64,000 nucleotides of DNA from Anagrus nilaparvatae (lineage: Eukaryota > Arthropoda > Insecta > Hymenoptera > Mymaridae). Location: the NCBI GenBank assembly GCA_022575985.1, contig JAKSXM010000142.1:1612001-1676000 (forward strand), written 5' to 3'. The position numbers were made by a program, and so were the translations under genes. Below, piece after piece: positions 25,501 to 37,073 of the stretch. The notes under the pieces were generated by a model. It was given only the letters and a program-made list of their open reading frames with translations, had not been told where the DNA came from and ran no database searches. Numbering within the stretch: position 1 is the first letter of the stretch; each line of letters begins with the position of its first letter.

Positions 25501-26527
25501 AAAAAAATATGAATATGAAAATTTTTTGTTATCTTTTTACCCATTTTTTTAAACATGAGTTTGAATTAAAATAATTGTGGTAAAGTTAAGCATAAAAAAG
25601 ATAAAAAATATGATAAGAAACACAACATTTTTTGTTTAGTAAAACTTTGGTAGTCAGCGTAGAATATCATGTTTATAAAAAATCAAAGTTAAATTTTGTA
25701 GTTTTTAATTTTTTAATTGGTTTACAGAAAGTAATAGTGCAATTTACTGCAACTAATGAAATATTTGTTTTAATTAAACCAAGAATTCATAAATTGCATG
25801 AAATATTAAATCTCAAAATTAACAACAGTAACTAAGATTTCCAAGCTCAAATTCCTCTCAAAATTACCAACTAAAATCAATCAGTTAAATATTTTCACGT
25901 TCTACAACTGTGCAAGAATGTAAAAGCAAACCTCAAAGTTAATAAAAATAATTAATAATATTTCTAGAAAAGCCACAAGCAGAAAAATAAATTTTTATAA
26001 CAAAAAAAATGTATAAGGCCATATCATAACAGGAATAGTATTGATTTCTTGATATATATAAATGTATTCTTGCAAAATAGGTCAAACTGATAGAAATAAT
26101 ATTGAGTGAAGGTAAAAGTTCGAGATAATATAAAAGTTAGCAACAGATACGTCAAGGACTATCATGTATTTATGAGCTTTTTAATTTAAATATTATTTAT
26201 AACATAGTTTAAATATTTCTTTTGTATTTTCATTTAAAATCAGTTAAAAATAAATTTTTAACAAAATTTTCTAAAACTCAAGTTTTCTAAATTTATTGAT
26301 AATGCTTTTTTAAATTTATAAATTTTACGAGCCACTGGCTTGTAATATTTTTTCGCATTCAGAAAAAAACTGGTTTGAAGTATTTATGAATTCAATGCTT
26401 TGAGTATAAATTGAATACTGTAAAGATTTTAGATTCAACTGTACGATTCGATATCCACGATGCACTAAATGTCGTAGAAATCACGCATACATTTCTTGCA
26501 TTACGTATCGCTATAAATCAATTTAAA

Positions 26528-26566
26528 CTTTCTCGCAAGTGAAATGCGTTTGTAAGAATATATAAG
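26528..26566 (+). promoter_or_regulatory. PSE-like motif + TATA module (copy 6)
   Basis: CTTTCTCGCAAGTGAAATG, 12-bp spacer CGTTTGTAAGAA, TATATAAG at 26559-26566. A T10 run begins at about 26599, only about 10 nt past the expected start, so this copy could give at most a tiny Pol III product and may be decayed. Confidence 0.5.
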
Positions 26567-26846
26567 GAATCTCGTCAGAATATTGAAAGTAATAAGAATT
26601 TTTTTTTAATTTATTATTGTATACCTTTTTTGATGCTTTGTTTAAAATATACACCGTTTTCATATGAATCATAAAATGATTAGAACTGAGTCATTATTAA
26701 GTATTTGCGAGAGTATTAGCAATATTTTTTTTGTCATGTGGGGGGGCTTGGATTGTAAATTAAGAATTTTGGATGATATTTCGATGAAGAATTTTTTTAA
26801 TTTTTTCTGTAGACTTTTTACATTATAATTGCTCCAGTTCTTAGTA

Positions 26847-27176
26847 GTCCTGTCGCCAGCAATGCTATTTAATGCCATAAAATCCTAAAATAGCATAAAA
26901 GTTCCATGGAAAAAAATGGGTGGTATTTATGTTTTTTGACCCGCTAAACACGAATCCGGGGTCTATTTTGCGAAATTCGTGGTCAATTTTTTTTTATTAA
27001 CAAATTATTGGCCAATTTTGCAATAATTTCTTGATAACAAAAAATTGACCACGAAATTCGCAAAACGGACCCCGGAATCGTGTTCAGCGGGTCAAAAAAC
27101 ATAAATACCACCCATTTTTTTCCATGGAACTTTTATGCTATTTTATGGCATTAAATAGCATTGCTTGCGACAGGAC
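26847..27176. mobile_element. 330-bp near-perfect foldback MITE (TA-flanked)
   Basis: Arms of about 150 bp are almost perfect inverted copies, beginning GTCCTGTCGC and ending GCGACAGGAC. Both contain GCAATGCTATTTAATGCCAT and TTCCATGGAAAAAAATGGG. TA flanks both ends. The left arm has an extra ATCCTAAA-like insertion. High arm identity suggests a recent insertion. No ORF with transposase features is present. Confidence 0.85.
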
Positions 27177-27186
27177 TATAGTTAAA

Positions 27187-27225
27187 TTTTCTCGCAAACG
27201 AAATGCGTTTGTAAGAATATATAAA
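27187..27225 (+). promoter_or_regulatory. PSE-like motif + TATA module (copy 7)
   Basis: TTTTCTCGCAAACGAAATG, spacer CGTTTGTAAGAA (identical to copy 6), TATATAAA at 27218-27225. It lies directly beside the 26847-27176 MITE. No T4 run occurs for over 130 bp downstream, up to the next MITE at 27366. Confidence 0.5.
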
Positions 27226-27365
27226 CAATGCTAAAATAATGAAGTATATTATTAAAAATGATGAATATAATTTATAATTTAATTTAATTATCTTCATTTC
27301 TGACCTATTAAATTTGAGATTAAGATAATACATTAACAATTTGGTTTCAAATTGAAATCTATTAA

Positions 27366-27697
27366 CAGAGTATTCCGAAATACGGGCGCACGGCGCTAAG
27401 GTGTTCCAAAAATCGTGCGCGCCGCGCTGTTCACAAAACGTAATACGTATTTAAAAATTTGATTTTTTCTGATTTAAGTACGTAATAGCCTGAAATAAAG
27501 GAGAAAATTGTTATTGTTTGTTATTAAAAAGTAAAAATTATAAAAACTTTTGTCTTATTTTCATTTATAAATAACAAACAATAACAAATAATTCTTTTTG
27601 ATTCAGGTTAGTACGTACTAAAATCAAAGACGTAGTTGAAAACCATGTTAAAAACGGTACACTTTAGCGCCGCGCGCCCGAATTTCGGAATACTCTG
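27366..27697. mobile_element. MITE with CAGAGTATTCCG ends and TAA duplication
   Basis: Left CAGAGTATTCCGAAATACGG and right CGGAATACTCTG ends are inverted, and G+C-rich GGCGC-containing blocks follow in both arms. An inner inverted repeat (TTGTTATTGTTTGTTATT with AATAACAAACAATAACAA) forms the core. TAA on both sides would fit a 3-bp TWA duplication as in PIF/Harbinger elements; that assignment is inferred. No ORF is present. Confidence 0.8.
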
Positions 27698-29691
27698 TAA
27701 GATTATTGGTTGACTATTACTATTTGTAAGAATACCTTTTGATTAATTATTTATCTATCAAATATGAATTGTTAGACAAGTTTTAAGTACCTATAAAAAC
27801 ATTTAAATAAATTTTTAAGAATCTTTTCTCATGGATTGAGTTTTCTTACGTCAAAAAGTCTAAATATCGCGAAAAAACAAAAAATTTAAACATAAACACA
27901 TTGCTCGTTAAATTTTTGAATGAAAAAATTTTTAATAAATATACGTTTTTTTTCTACTTTAATGTATTTAATGCACGCTTAAATACTTTTTGCGATAACA
28001 ATAATGCTTGTTTAGTATACTATAAAACAAGCTAAGTTGGTAAATATTATGAAAAAAATAGTATACTATATGAAAAAAAATAAAATATGTAAATTATTTA
28101 AAAAAAAAAAAAACGTTTATTGGTTAATTAAGAATTTTAACTGAAAAAATTAATTAATTTTTATACTGTCAAAAGAAATGAGTTTTATGTTTATAATGTA
28201 AATAGTAAAAAAAAATAATAAACATTTTAGTTTTTTAATATTTGGCTGACTGTAACAAATAGTAAATTACGGTAGTTAACCGCATGAATAAACACTACGT
28301 TTGAGAATAGTTTACATAAAAGAAAAAAAAAGCAGAAAGAAAAAATTTATGTTTTTAAATTAGTTCTACTTTTATTTTATTCTCGTTTATGTGCACGCTT
28401 CATTTGTGTTAAAAAAAAATGGGTTTTCAACTTTTTTCCTTAAAATAATTTGCTATTAATGTTATTTTAATGAAATACAAAAAATATTTTCAAGATTATA
28501 AAGATAACTTCTGATATTTTTGAAGAAAACTTGGCCAAAATAAACGTAACGTTCTTTAAAAAGCTTTAAGTAAAAGTTTTATTTTTTATAAAATTGTCAA
28601 AAAAAAAATTTGAAAAAAAAATTTTTTAAATTGCATAAAAGTTTTTCAAAAGTTTCTTGTAAGAAATTTTTTCAATTTTTTTTTGGTTTTCGTTTAAAAA
28701 AGAGGGGTTTAATGAGGTTAAGATGTTGAGAAATATTTTTGATTCGATAATTTAATTTGTTATTACTTTTTTACAAGCTTATAAAATAATTTCAAGTTAA
28801 ATTCAAACAAATTTTTTTTTGATTCTTAACTTTTTTGGTGGTTTGTGCACTGAAAAAAAATTCGGTTACGACTACTGGATTTCCAGTTGCAACTACCGAA
28901 GCTTCGGTTGCTACCAACGGAAATCTGATTATGGCAAATGGATTTTTCTTTTAAAACGTAAAGAAAAGTTCAAAAAAAAATTTTTTAAGTCCCACCATAA
29001 CGCCTCGCATTGTAAATGAGTGAAACTCATTTTTGCAACTGCAAATTTTTTTTCGATGTAGTTTTGTATTTACCCTTTTACTTTGAAAAAACTTTGAATT
29101 TTGGTTTTCACATAAAACTGTAAAAATTTAATGATTAAGCATAATTTAAATTAATTTTTTCAGCTATAAAAAACTTCAACAGCATGCACTTTATTGTAAT
29201 TTCAATAACCTCGCTAAAAAACTAAATTACTTAATAAAAAACGTACGAAGGAAAAAATGTGCATAAAAACTTTAAAAATATAAAAATTTTACAATTAAAT
29301 AATAAAAAAAAAAATTTATGTAATAAAATAACATTTTAATATAACCTTCATTTTTTTATACCAGAAGATAAATTTTTTTCTTTTATTATTCATAAAAAAA
29401 AGAAAACGTTGAGATAGGATATAACAAATCGATATGTAAAGGTTAGGTTTTATAATATCTAATTGAATTTTCAACAAATAATAAAAAGATAAAATTTACG
29501 TTTTCTTTTTTTACAACTGAAGATTCTTTTTTTACTGTGGATTTACGTAATTGAATTTTTTTTCAAAGTAAAAATTTTTTTTACGAATTAAATTATTGTT
29601 TATTTTATTAAGCGTTTTATTTAGATGTCCTAACCTAAAAATTGAAAAATATTTATTTCCTTGTTAATACACTAAAACTTTGCTAAAACTA
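27698..29691. other. A+T-rich intergenic DNA with one small inverted-repeat element
   Basis: No coding gene was seen. At 28848-28930 a CACTGAAAAAAAAT-type end is followed by a strong hairpin centred on the 14-bp palindrome ACCGAAGCTTCGGT (28895-28908). It is probably a diverged relative of the CACTG-ended MITEs. Confidence 0.55.
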
Positions 29692-30190
29692 GTCAATGCA
29701 CCAGCAATGTTAAATGCATCTAAAAGTTTTAAATTGAGTAATATGGATCCAAAATAGTGGGTCATATGCATTTTGCGTCGCTAAAAACGATTTTGAATGT
29801 TTCATCAATTTTCTGATGGCTAGTTTTGAGTAATAAATGCTGTATCACCCAAAATAACTAAAAAAAATACAATTTTTTGAAAAATATTTCTTATTGAGCT
29901 TAATTTTAGTACACCAAAAATCTGCACTTCGTCTTTAAGATGCTAGAATCGTCAAAATCATCATCAGCTATCCCGAAAACCTAAAGTACACAAAAATTTG
30001 GCTAAATTAGTAATTTTTTTTAAAAAATTGTACTTTTTCGGTTATTTAGGGAGATATAGCATTAATAACTCAAAACTGGTCATCAGGATATGGATGAAAC
30101 CTTCAAAATTTTTAGCAACAAATAGCGATCCAATGGGATCCATATTACTCCATTAAAATTTTTTGGATGCATTTAACATTGTGCCTTAAC
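29692..30190. mobile_element. Foldback MITE, family M3 copy 1
   Basis: Imperfect palindrome with ends GTCAATGCACCAGCAATGTT and AACATTGTGCCTTAAC. Both arms contain GAGTAATATGGATCC and AAATGCATC. TA flanks both ends. It is homologous to 32888-33511. No ORF is present. Confidence 0.8.
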
Positions 30191-32007
30191 TAAACCACTA
30201 ATTTACAACTTCTACTCTTTCAACAAAAGAACAAGTACTTAAGTACCTAAAATAAAGTTTATTAAAAAAAGAAAATAAGTGAAAAGAAATAAAAGAAAAA
30301 AAAAACTATTTTAAGCTCATAATATTTTTTAATTAAATAACGCGTATGATCACGTACAACAAAATATTTTATATCCCCTTTTTTAATAATTTTTTTAAAA
30401 ACCTAACATGTAATATTGAAAAATGCGTTTATTAACTTGAGCAAGAATAATGCAAACTAACTAATGAACGAATTACATTTTTTTATTTAAAGTTTTGTAT
30501 ATTAAAGAACAAAGTTAAGATTTTATACTCTAAGTTTTAAACATAAAAAAAAAGTTTGTAATATAAAGCTGTTAATAAAAACAAATAAAAGTTATTATAA
30601 TTAATTTTATTATTAAAACTAAGCAAATTTTTGCAAAATTAAAATATTCACAAATTCAAAGTTATAATGTTTATAAATTTTTAAAGTTTATTTAAAATTT
30701 ATGGAAATTAGTAGGTAAAAATGACCTAATTTTTAACTCGGTTTTTTGAAAAATTCAAATATTTTTTTATTTTGAATGTGTATTAGGTTTTCAAATATCA
30801 GGGGTTGTGTAACTACACTGAAAAAAAATCTGTTTGCCTCCAGCGGAAATTTTCCGTTTACGACTATCAGAAATCCTAACTTTTAAATGGAATTAAATTT
30901 CTACGACATTTATCGAGGGAATAGCTAAAATATTGATACTCCAATTAGAGCATAAGTGATAAATGGTACCCCCTAAGTAAAAAAAACCTAAAATTTGTGA
31001 CTTTAATAAAAATCCATTAATTATTTATCATTACCAACAGCTCATTATTTCCATGTACCATAACCGTAAGCTTGAATAAATAAAAATTACTAAAATAATA
31101 ATACATTATTTTGCAAGTGCAATAATTTTCTATTCATTTTTTGTGTATAATTTCCCATGTGTGTCTGGATTTATTATTACTTTTGCATATTTTATATTGA
31201 TGCATTTATAGATATTTTTTACAATCACTGATTCGTAAAAAACTAACAATTTTTTGCCTCTATTTTATTCAGTCGAACAATTTTTTTTAATGTAAATTTC
31301 CAGCACAAATATTATATTTTATTATCATTAATTTCAATTTTGTCAACTCTTCTTTATTTAACATACTTTTTCCCTACATTTATTTTTCGTACTAAAAATA
31401 CATATATTATCTTTTCTCTTAATAATAACACTCGTCTCTTTTACATGTGTAGTGCCTACTGAAAACAAAATTTGCTAAAATTTGTGTTATTATTTCATTT
31501 TTTAAATTTAAAAAAAAATATTGATGCGCAAAAAAAAATAATCATAAGCATCTACACTAAAAATAACACTGGCTCCCTAAGTTTAATGACACTTAAATTA
31601 TGTACACAAAATTATTTCTCAATGGCTTAAATGTGACGTCAAAAAAGATAATATTTGGCAATTTTTTTTCAAAAAATTTATAAATATTTAGATTTTAAAA
31701 GTGAAAAAATATTTTGTAAATAAATGTCTATTTAAAAAAGAGGGAGAAAAACTATTTTAAAATTCAAAAATACATAAATTAAAACATTGTCGCATGAGAC
31801 TAAGCAGTTTATCTTTTTTGATGACAAAATTATGTGCTTTTTTGTATCTATTTATAAATATTTAATTTTCTTATACATGCATGCATATTACACTCACTAA
31901 TTAGTTCGTATTCTTAAACAGAATTTTTAGCCATTTAAATAAACGACAGATATTTTGTATCTTAATGATAGTACACTAATATTAATAAAAAAATATTTTC
32001 TTTACAG
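30191..32007. other. A+T-rich DNA upstream of the plus-strand exon
   Basis: A CACTGAAAAAAAATCTG end at 30816, flanked by TA and followed by the palindrome CGGAAATTTTCCG, marks another fragment related to the CACTG-ended MITEs. No coding exon or promoter was recognised. Confidence 0.5.
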
Positions 32008-32148
32008 GATTATGTTGATTAACAAAAAAGTAAAATCTAAAATTAATAATGTAAAAATAAAATATAACCTAAAAATCAATTTTTAAATTAAAAAAAGAGA
32101 TTTTAAAATTAATATAACTGAAAAAAATTGGCTAAAAAATAATTATAT
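32008..32148 (+). other. 5' UTR of exon, with upstream ORF
   Basis: A good acceptor (TTTTCTTTACAG) ends at 32007, so the exon probably starts at 32008 and an upstream non-coding exon exists elsewhere. The 141 nt before the main ATG hold a 24-codon upstream ORF starting at 32012 (MLINKKVKSK..), and an in-frame TAA at 32140 fixes the main start at 32149. Confidence 0.45.
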
Positions 32149-32316
32149 ATGTTAGAACCTACGAGAATCTTAAAAGAAATTGAAAAATTTCGTCAAGAAT
32201 CGGTAATCCTCGTTAATACGAGGATAAATAATACCGATTCAATGGTTCAACCAGTAACATCAGAAAATAATAATTCAGCGTTAGATATGGAATCACTTGA
32301 TGAAATGCTTCGTAAG
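32149..32316 (+). CDS. First coding exon of an unidentified gene (56 codons)
   Basis: ATG opens 56 codons (MLEPTRILKEIEKFRQESVI.., ending ..ALDMESLDEMLRK) followed by a GTAACT donor; read through, the frame stops nine nucleotides later. Codon use includes ACG, TCG, CTC and CCT, and composition is unlike the F/I/K/N noise around it. The peptide is hydrophilic, with a charged helical start (residues 6-20), an Asn/Ser/Thr-rich middle and an acidic helix before the donor. The exon ends in phase 0, which fits the acceptor at 40616. The ATG context is weak (T at -3). The family is not recognised; the function is unknown. Confidence 0.6.
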
Positions 32317-32887
32317 GTAACTAATTAATTTTATCTTTCCATTTTATAAATATAAATTTGACCACCCACAAAGTATAGAAAGCTTATTCTTAGAATAAGT
32401 ACTTTTAAAAAACTAAAAAGATACACAAACAGTCCAATTTTCTGAAATATAAACATTATTTTCTGCAATTGGTTATTTTAAAAGAAAGTGTATAAACACA
32501 TAGTAGCAGTAAAAAGATATCATAATAGAATAAAATTGCAATGAAAATGAACGTATTATATTTACACTTAATATAAAAAAAGTTTTAAAGAAAAATTTTT
32601 TTTTTTTTGTTTTTTACTATTTTTCTCGCACTTTATGTAGGATAATGGGTTCAAACGTTTTATTAGCTAATAAAAGTTAATATCAACGATATATATGCTC
32701 TGTTTTTATTATTAAAACATTCAAGATATTTATATAGGTTAGACTTGACTTTGTTTTAAGAATTTTGCTCGTTTTTGAGTTTTCTTTGGAGATGGAATTG
32801 AGGGTGATTTGAGACCAAAAATTTGATTTTTAAAACTTGGGGCTCCTTTTAGCTGAAAATTAATTTCTTTTATATTTAGTCCATTTC

Positions 32888-33511
32888 AGTCAAGACACCA
32901 GAAATATAAAATGCATCCAAATATGGATCCAAGTCAGTAGATCTTACGTATTTTTAGTCGGTAAAAGCGATTTTGAACGTTTTATTCATTTTCTGGTGGC
33001 TAGTTTTGAGTAATTTACGCTGTATCGCCTAAAATAACCAAAAAATATTGCAGTTTGAGCCGAATTTTAGTAAACCTATGTAGTTTTGCGGGTCGGTAAT
33101 ATCGATTTTGAAATCAGATTTTTTAAATTCAAAATGGCGGACTCTAGGTCCCACAATTTTAAGTTTTTAACCTCAAAATCTGTAATTCGTCTTTAAAATG
33201 TTTGAAATAGTATAAATTATCGATTTTAAGGTTAAAAACTTAAAATCGCAGGACCTAGAATCCACCATTTTGAATGTAAAAAATCTAATTTCAGAATCGT
33301 TATCAGCGACCATCAAAATCTCAGAGGTGTACCAAAATTCGGCTCAAGTTGCAATATTTTTCAAAAAATTGTATTTTGCTTATTTTGGGCAATATAGCAT
33401 AAATTACTCAAAACTTGACAATCGCTTTTAGCTACCAAAAATACGTATAATCCAATGGTCTGATCCATATTACTCCATTTGGATGTAGTTAACATTGCTA
33501 GTGCCTTAACT
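32888..33511. mobile_element. Foldback MITE, family M3 copy 2
   Basis: It is a palindrome with arms of about 310 bp, homologous to 29692-30190 (shared TAGTTTTGAGTAAT, AACATTGCTAGTGCCTTAAC and ATATGGATCC). It has an extra central block in which TTTTAAGTTTTTAACCTCAA is mirrored by GGTTAAAAACTTAAAAT. The left terminus has mutated (CA in place of TA). No ORF is present. Confidence 0.8.
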
Positions 33512-33686
33512 ATTTTGATACTAGTCATTTTTAAAGTCGAAATTAATTTTTAGTAGACAGAGAACTTTAAAGCTTTTAAACTGTGATATCATTAAAATTG
33601 ATATTGATATTGATATCATTAATATTTTAAGGAAACAAGTGCAAAAAATCCTTGTTTTAAGTGTCACTCCTAAAAATTCTAAAATA

Positions 33687-34050
33687 CACTGAAAAAGTAA
33701 CTTTCTTATATTGACAACAAAATTAGAAAATTTTCAAAAAATTAGTAATTTTTCGAAAAAAATCGTATATTTACTAAATTTAGTATATTAACAAAAAATT
33801 CGAGTATTCTCGATTTTTTTTTGTAAATTCGGAAGAAAAATTGATAATTTACAATTTTTTTTCGAAAATTTACAAAAAATAGTTGTGAATTTACAATTTT
33901 TTTCGTAAAATCACGAATTATTCGATAATATACTAAATTTAGTAAATTTACGATTTTTATCGAATATTTACAAAATTTTTTGAAAATTCACTAAATTTTC
34001 GAAAAAATTCTATTTTTTTTGTAAATCTAAGAAAGTTACTTTTTACAGTG
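33687..34050. mobile_element. Palindromic MITE, family M2 copy 2
   Basis: Ends CACTGAAAAAGTAACTTTCT and AGAAAGTTACTTTTTACAGTG are inverted and flanked by TA on both sides. The internal TTTCGAAAA and TTTAGTATATTAAC words match the 18201-18483 copy, with a longer centre (364 bp). No coding capacity. Confidence 0.85.
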
Positions 34051-36437
34051 TACCTATGTAAAAAAATTAGGGTATTTTCTTTTTTTAAATATCTAGTTTT
34101 TGTTCAAAAATTATTAAATATATACAGGGCTAGTATATATGTTTCCACCTGCATTGTTTAAAAATAAACAAAAAAGTAAAGTTTAATGTTGATTTTATTA
34201 GTGTTTAAATTTTATTAAATTTTCATTGCGTAAAAGATTACGACATATAAGATTAAATTTAATTAAGAATCTTTATTACACTCAAACGTGTGTATATTTT
34301 TGTTATGTAGTGCTTATTAGGTAAACCCATTTTAAATTAACATCTGATTCATCATAATAAATGGAGATGGTTAAAGATCACGTACAGGTCAATTCAATAA
34401 AGACCTCATAATTTTTTATACTTTATTCTAAAAAATAGTACGACTAATCTTATTTAATTTCTAGTGTTTTTGCTTGAATTAATCTTTAATTTTAGCACCT
34501 TTGAGAAAAATTTTTTTACACACGACATAATATTCAGTGAGCGACTCGTTTAATATATGTTTTACATACTTGTAAACCAGCTCATCTGCATAAATATATA
34601 CAAGACTAATTAATGAGTTACAATTTGGCACCTCAGTCGTGTGCTTTTAGTTATAAAAGCATTTCAGTAATTGAATAATTTTTGCTTGAGTGATTGTTTG
34701 TGGATATGTATGCTCTTTTGTACACTTGTATGCTTTAATGTAAGTATTATAAGTGAACTTAATTTTGGGTTTGGAAGTGTTAAGAATAATTGTGTGTAAA
34801 TAATTTATAATAAAAATAGTGCATTACGCAACATGACCAGAAATTTGGATTTCCCAGTTTGCGTGATTTAATGGTCGAGGATTTCTGATACAGAATTGCA
34901 TACAAATCATAATTTGCAGATAACAAGAGGCCTAATTAAATTTTTGTAGACAATTTAGAAGTAAATGAAGCAATACGTCCTTTTTTTGTTTTGTTACAAA
35001 CCACCCTTTCATTTCATTCCTCAAAATATTACGAACTTGAAAGAAATAAAAACAAAAAAAATAAAATAATTATACTTCATAAAATTATAAAATCTTTTTT
35101 TTCGTAACAAAAGAAAAAAACTTGTTTTAATAAGAAAAAGTACAAATGTGTACAGAACAGCATAAAAAAAATTACATAAAGTACCTTTTTTTGTTGGTAG
35201 ACAAAATTTACCGTACTTTTTTACTAAATTTTAATATCACTCATATACTCCATACGTATAAAAAGCAAACAATTTTTTAAAGCTTTCAAAATGAAAGTCC
35301 ATACCTAATGCAAGTTTAATGTTAAAAAAAAAGCTCGCGTCCTTTATTTCCACGATATTTTCGTGTGAAAGTCAAACGACCACTGTATGCTTTTTATATG
35401 TATGTTGCTTCTATTATTTTCATATGGTGACTCTGTAGATTTATTTATTTTTTTAAATTAGTGCGCTGGTACGTATATTTTTCATTTCCCTGTATATTCA
35501 ACTTTGACTAAATGTATCTGCACATACGTATTATTTCCAGGTTAATATAACATGGATGGATTTCCCTTTTTTTTATTTACCCTGGGAACTTTTATTTATA
35601 ACCTTTTTTTCATTCTTTTCATCAAAATTATGTACACTAGACTTTTTACTAAATAAAATTGGGTTCTCCCAAAAGGCAGATTGAGTCGGTTTTTTTTTTT
35701 ATTTCTTTGAATGCCTACAAAGGGGATTTTTTAAGGCTTTAAAAACTTTGGTATAATCCAATTTCTCTGTATTTTTAGGAATTTTTGAGCCAAAAAACTT
35801 CATTATTTTAATTTTAAACCTTTTTAATGATTTGTTTTAGCATAAACGATATAAGATTACAAAAATTAAAAAATTGAAATCTGTTACTTTTATGGGAAGT
35901 CTCATTTTTTAAATGTTTCACCAATAAAGTTTGGATCTAATAAATAAAAAAAGTAACTTCCCTAAATAGCTGCCAGTCCAATATACATCCACACTGTCTA
36001 TACACATTTTTTTTGATTGTACACATATATGTCTACGTCAGCATTATCCTCTTTTATGAGTATTCATGAAAAAGAAACTACGAATAAATATAAATACAGA
36101 TTTATTGTATTGAAGTTTGATATTTGATTTATAAAAATCACATGAAATTCACAAATCTAAAAATAAAATCATATTAAAAAACATTCAATAGGCTTCAATA
36201 AACAGAAAATAATAGCAAAAATTTACTATACTTAGATGAAGAATTTTTTTTATGGTTTCCAGACACTTTTTTTCAGTGTACATAAAATAAGACATGATAA
36301 TTATGTCTGAGTTTAAGAAAAGAATAAAGTTTAAGTATCTTTTAAAGAATTGATTATTGAATACTCTGAAGTTCTTTTATTCAACCCTGAAAAGTCAAGA
36401 AATCTAAAAAAAAAGGTATATAAAAAGTTTATATCAG

Positions 36438-36505
36438 ATGATACCGACACGACGCGACGGTCAAGGAGATTTAGTGAACCTTCAGAAATTGGAAAAGAAG
36501 ATTAG
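36438..36505 (+). other. Isolated coding-like segment (possible exon)
   Basis: After TTTATATCAG a G+C-rich island begins (CCGACACGACGCGACGGTCA). In one frame it reads DTDTTRRSRRFSEPSEIGKED then stop. In the frame set by the preceding phase-0 exon it opens with ATG and stays open for 58 codons (MIPTRRDGQGDLVNLQKLEK..). The RRSRRFSEPS stretch looks like a basic phosphorylation-type motif. No clear donor follows, so a terminal exon or a relic is equally possible. The protein is not recognised. Confidence 0.3.
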
Positions 36506-36969
36506 ATTTTTATCATCTTACTATTTTACACTTGATTTAATTTCAAGCTTGTTTTATTTCAAAATTTTTAATTTCTATGTGCAAAATTTTAGTATTTTTG
36601 CACGTATTGGATAAACGAATGCAAATAAATGTTTCTTTGTCTGCATAAAAATATATAAATAGGATAAGTTGCTGAAATAAAGAGAAGCATGTCCACCACT
36701 ACCTCTTATTTGTAAATAGGCTTGTCATTTTTTCAAACTTTTAATCTACTTAATTTAACTAACTGAATCAAAATCTGCAATTCTGACTGGGATAACGTGA
36801 GTTTATTTGAAATTAAAAAAAAAACACATTTAGGGTGACTGTACCAATTAGTGACCCCCTCCCCCAATTAATGCCAAATACCATATTATACTTATGAAAG
36901 ACGAGTGGTAATTAATAGAAAAAACTTTGGTTACTAATTCGCCTCTCTTTGCGATGACATGGAAAAAAA

Positions 36970-37073
36970 TTTATTAAAAAAAAATTATTGTACAAAATGA
37001 GCAAAAACCGGTTTGAATCTTTATTAAAAAAAATAATAATTGTACAAAAAGAGTAAAAACCGGTTTAAATCTC
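36970..37073. repeat. 50-bp direct tandem duplication
   Basis: Two adjacent copies share TTTATTAAAAAAAA, ATTGTACAAAA and AAAACCGGTTT in the same order, with a few substitutions. There is no coding content. Confidence 0.8.

Larger units (their letters stand above)
18486..26527. other. Long A+T-rich intergenic stretch, repeats but no gene seen
   Basis: Apart from a family R3 fragment at 19230-19510 and an R1 fragment at 22300-22520, I see no gene. At 25725-25833 an acceptor-like TTTACAG is followed by an open frame of 35 codons on the plus strand with no recognisable product. Confidence 0.5.

Noticed and set aside
25632..25835. Possible plus-strand exon (VIVQFTATNEIFVLIKPRIH..)
   Set aside because: It has an acceptor-like TTTACAG, but no good donor and no recognised family. 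Too weak to call.
26669..26878. 69-codon minus-strand frame
   Set aside because: It overlaps the left arm of the foldback MITE at 26847 and has no coding signature.
28819..29019. 66-codon plus-strand frame with Cys and Tyr
   Set aside because: It is read through a CACTG-ended inverted-repeat fragment; the apparent complexity comes from the hairpin at 28878-28926.
34640..34670. TATAAAA followed by TCAGT on the plus strand
   Set aside because: The spacing is only about 12 bp, too short for a TATA-initiator pair, and no PSE-like motif or exon is near.
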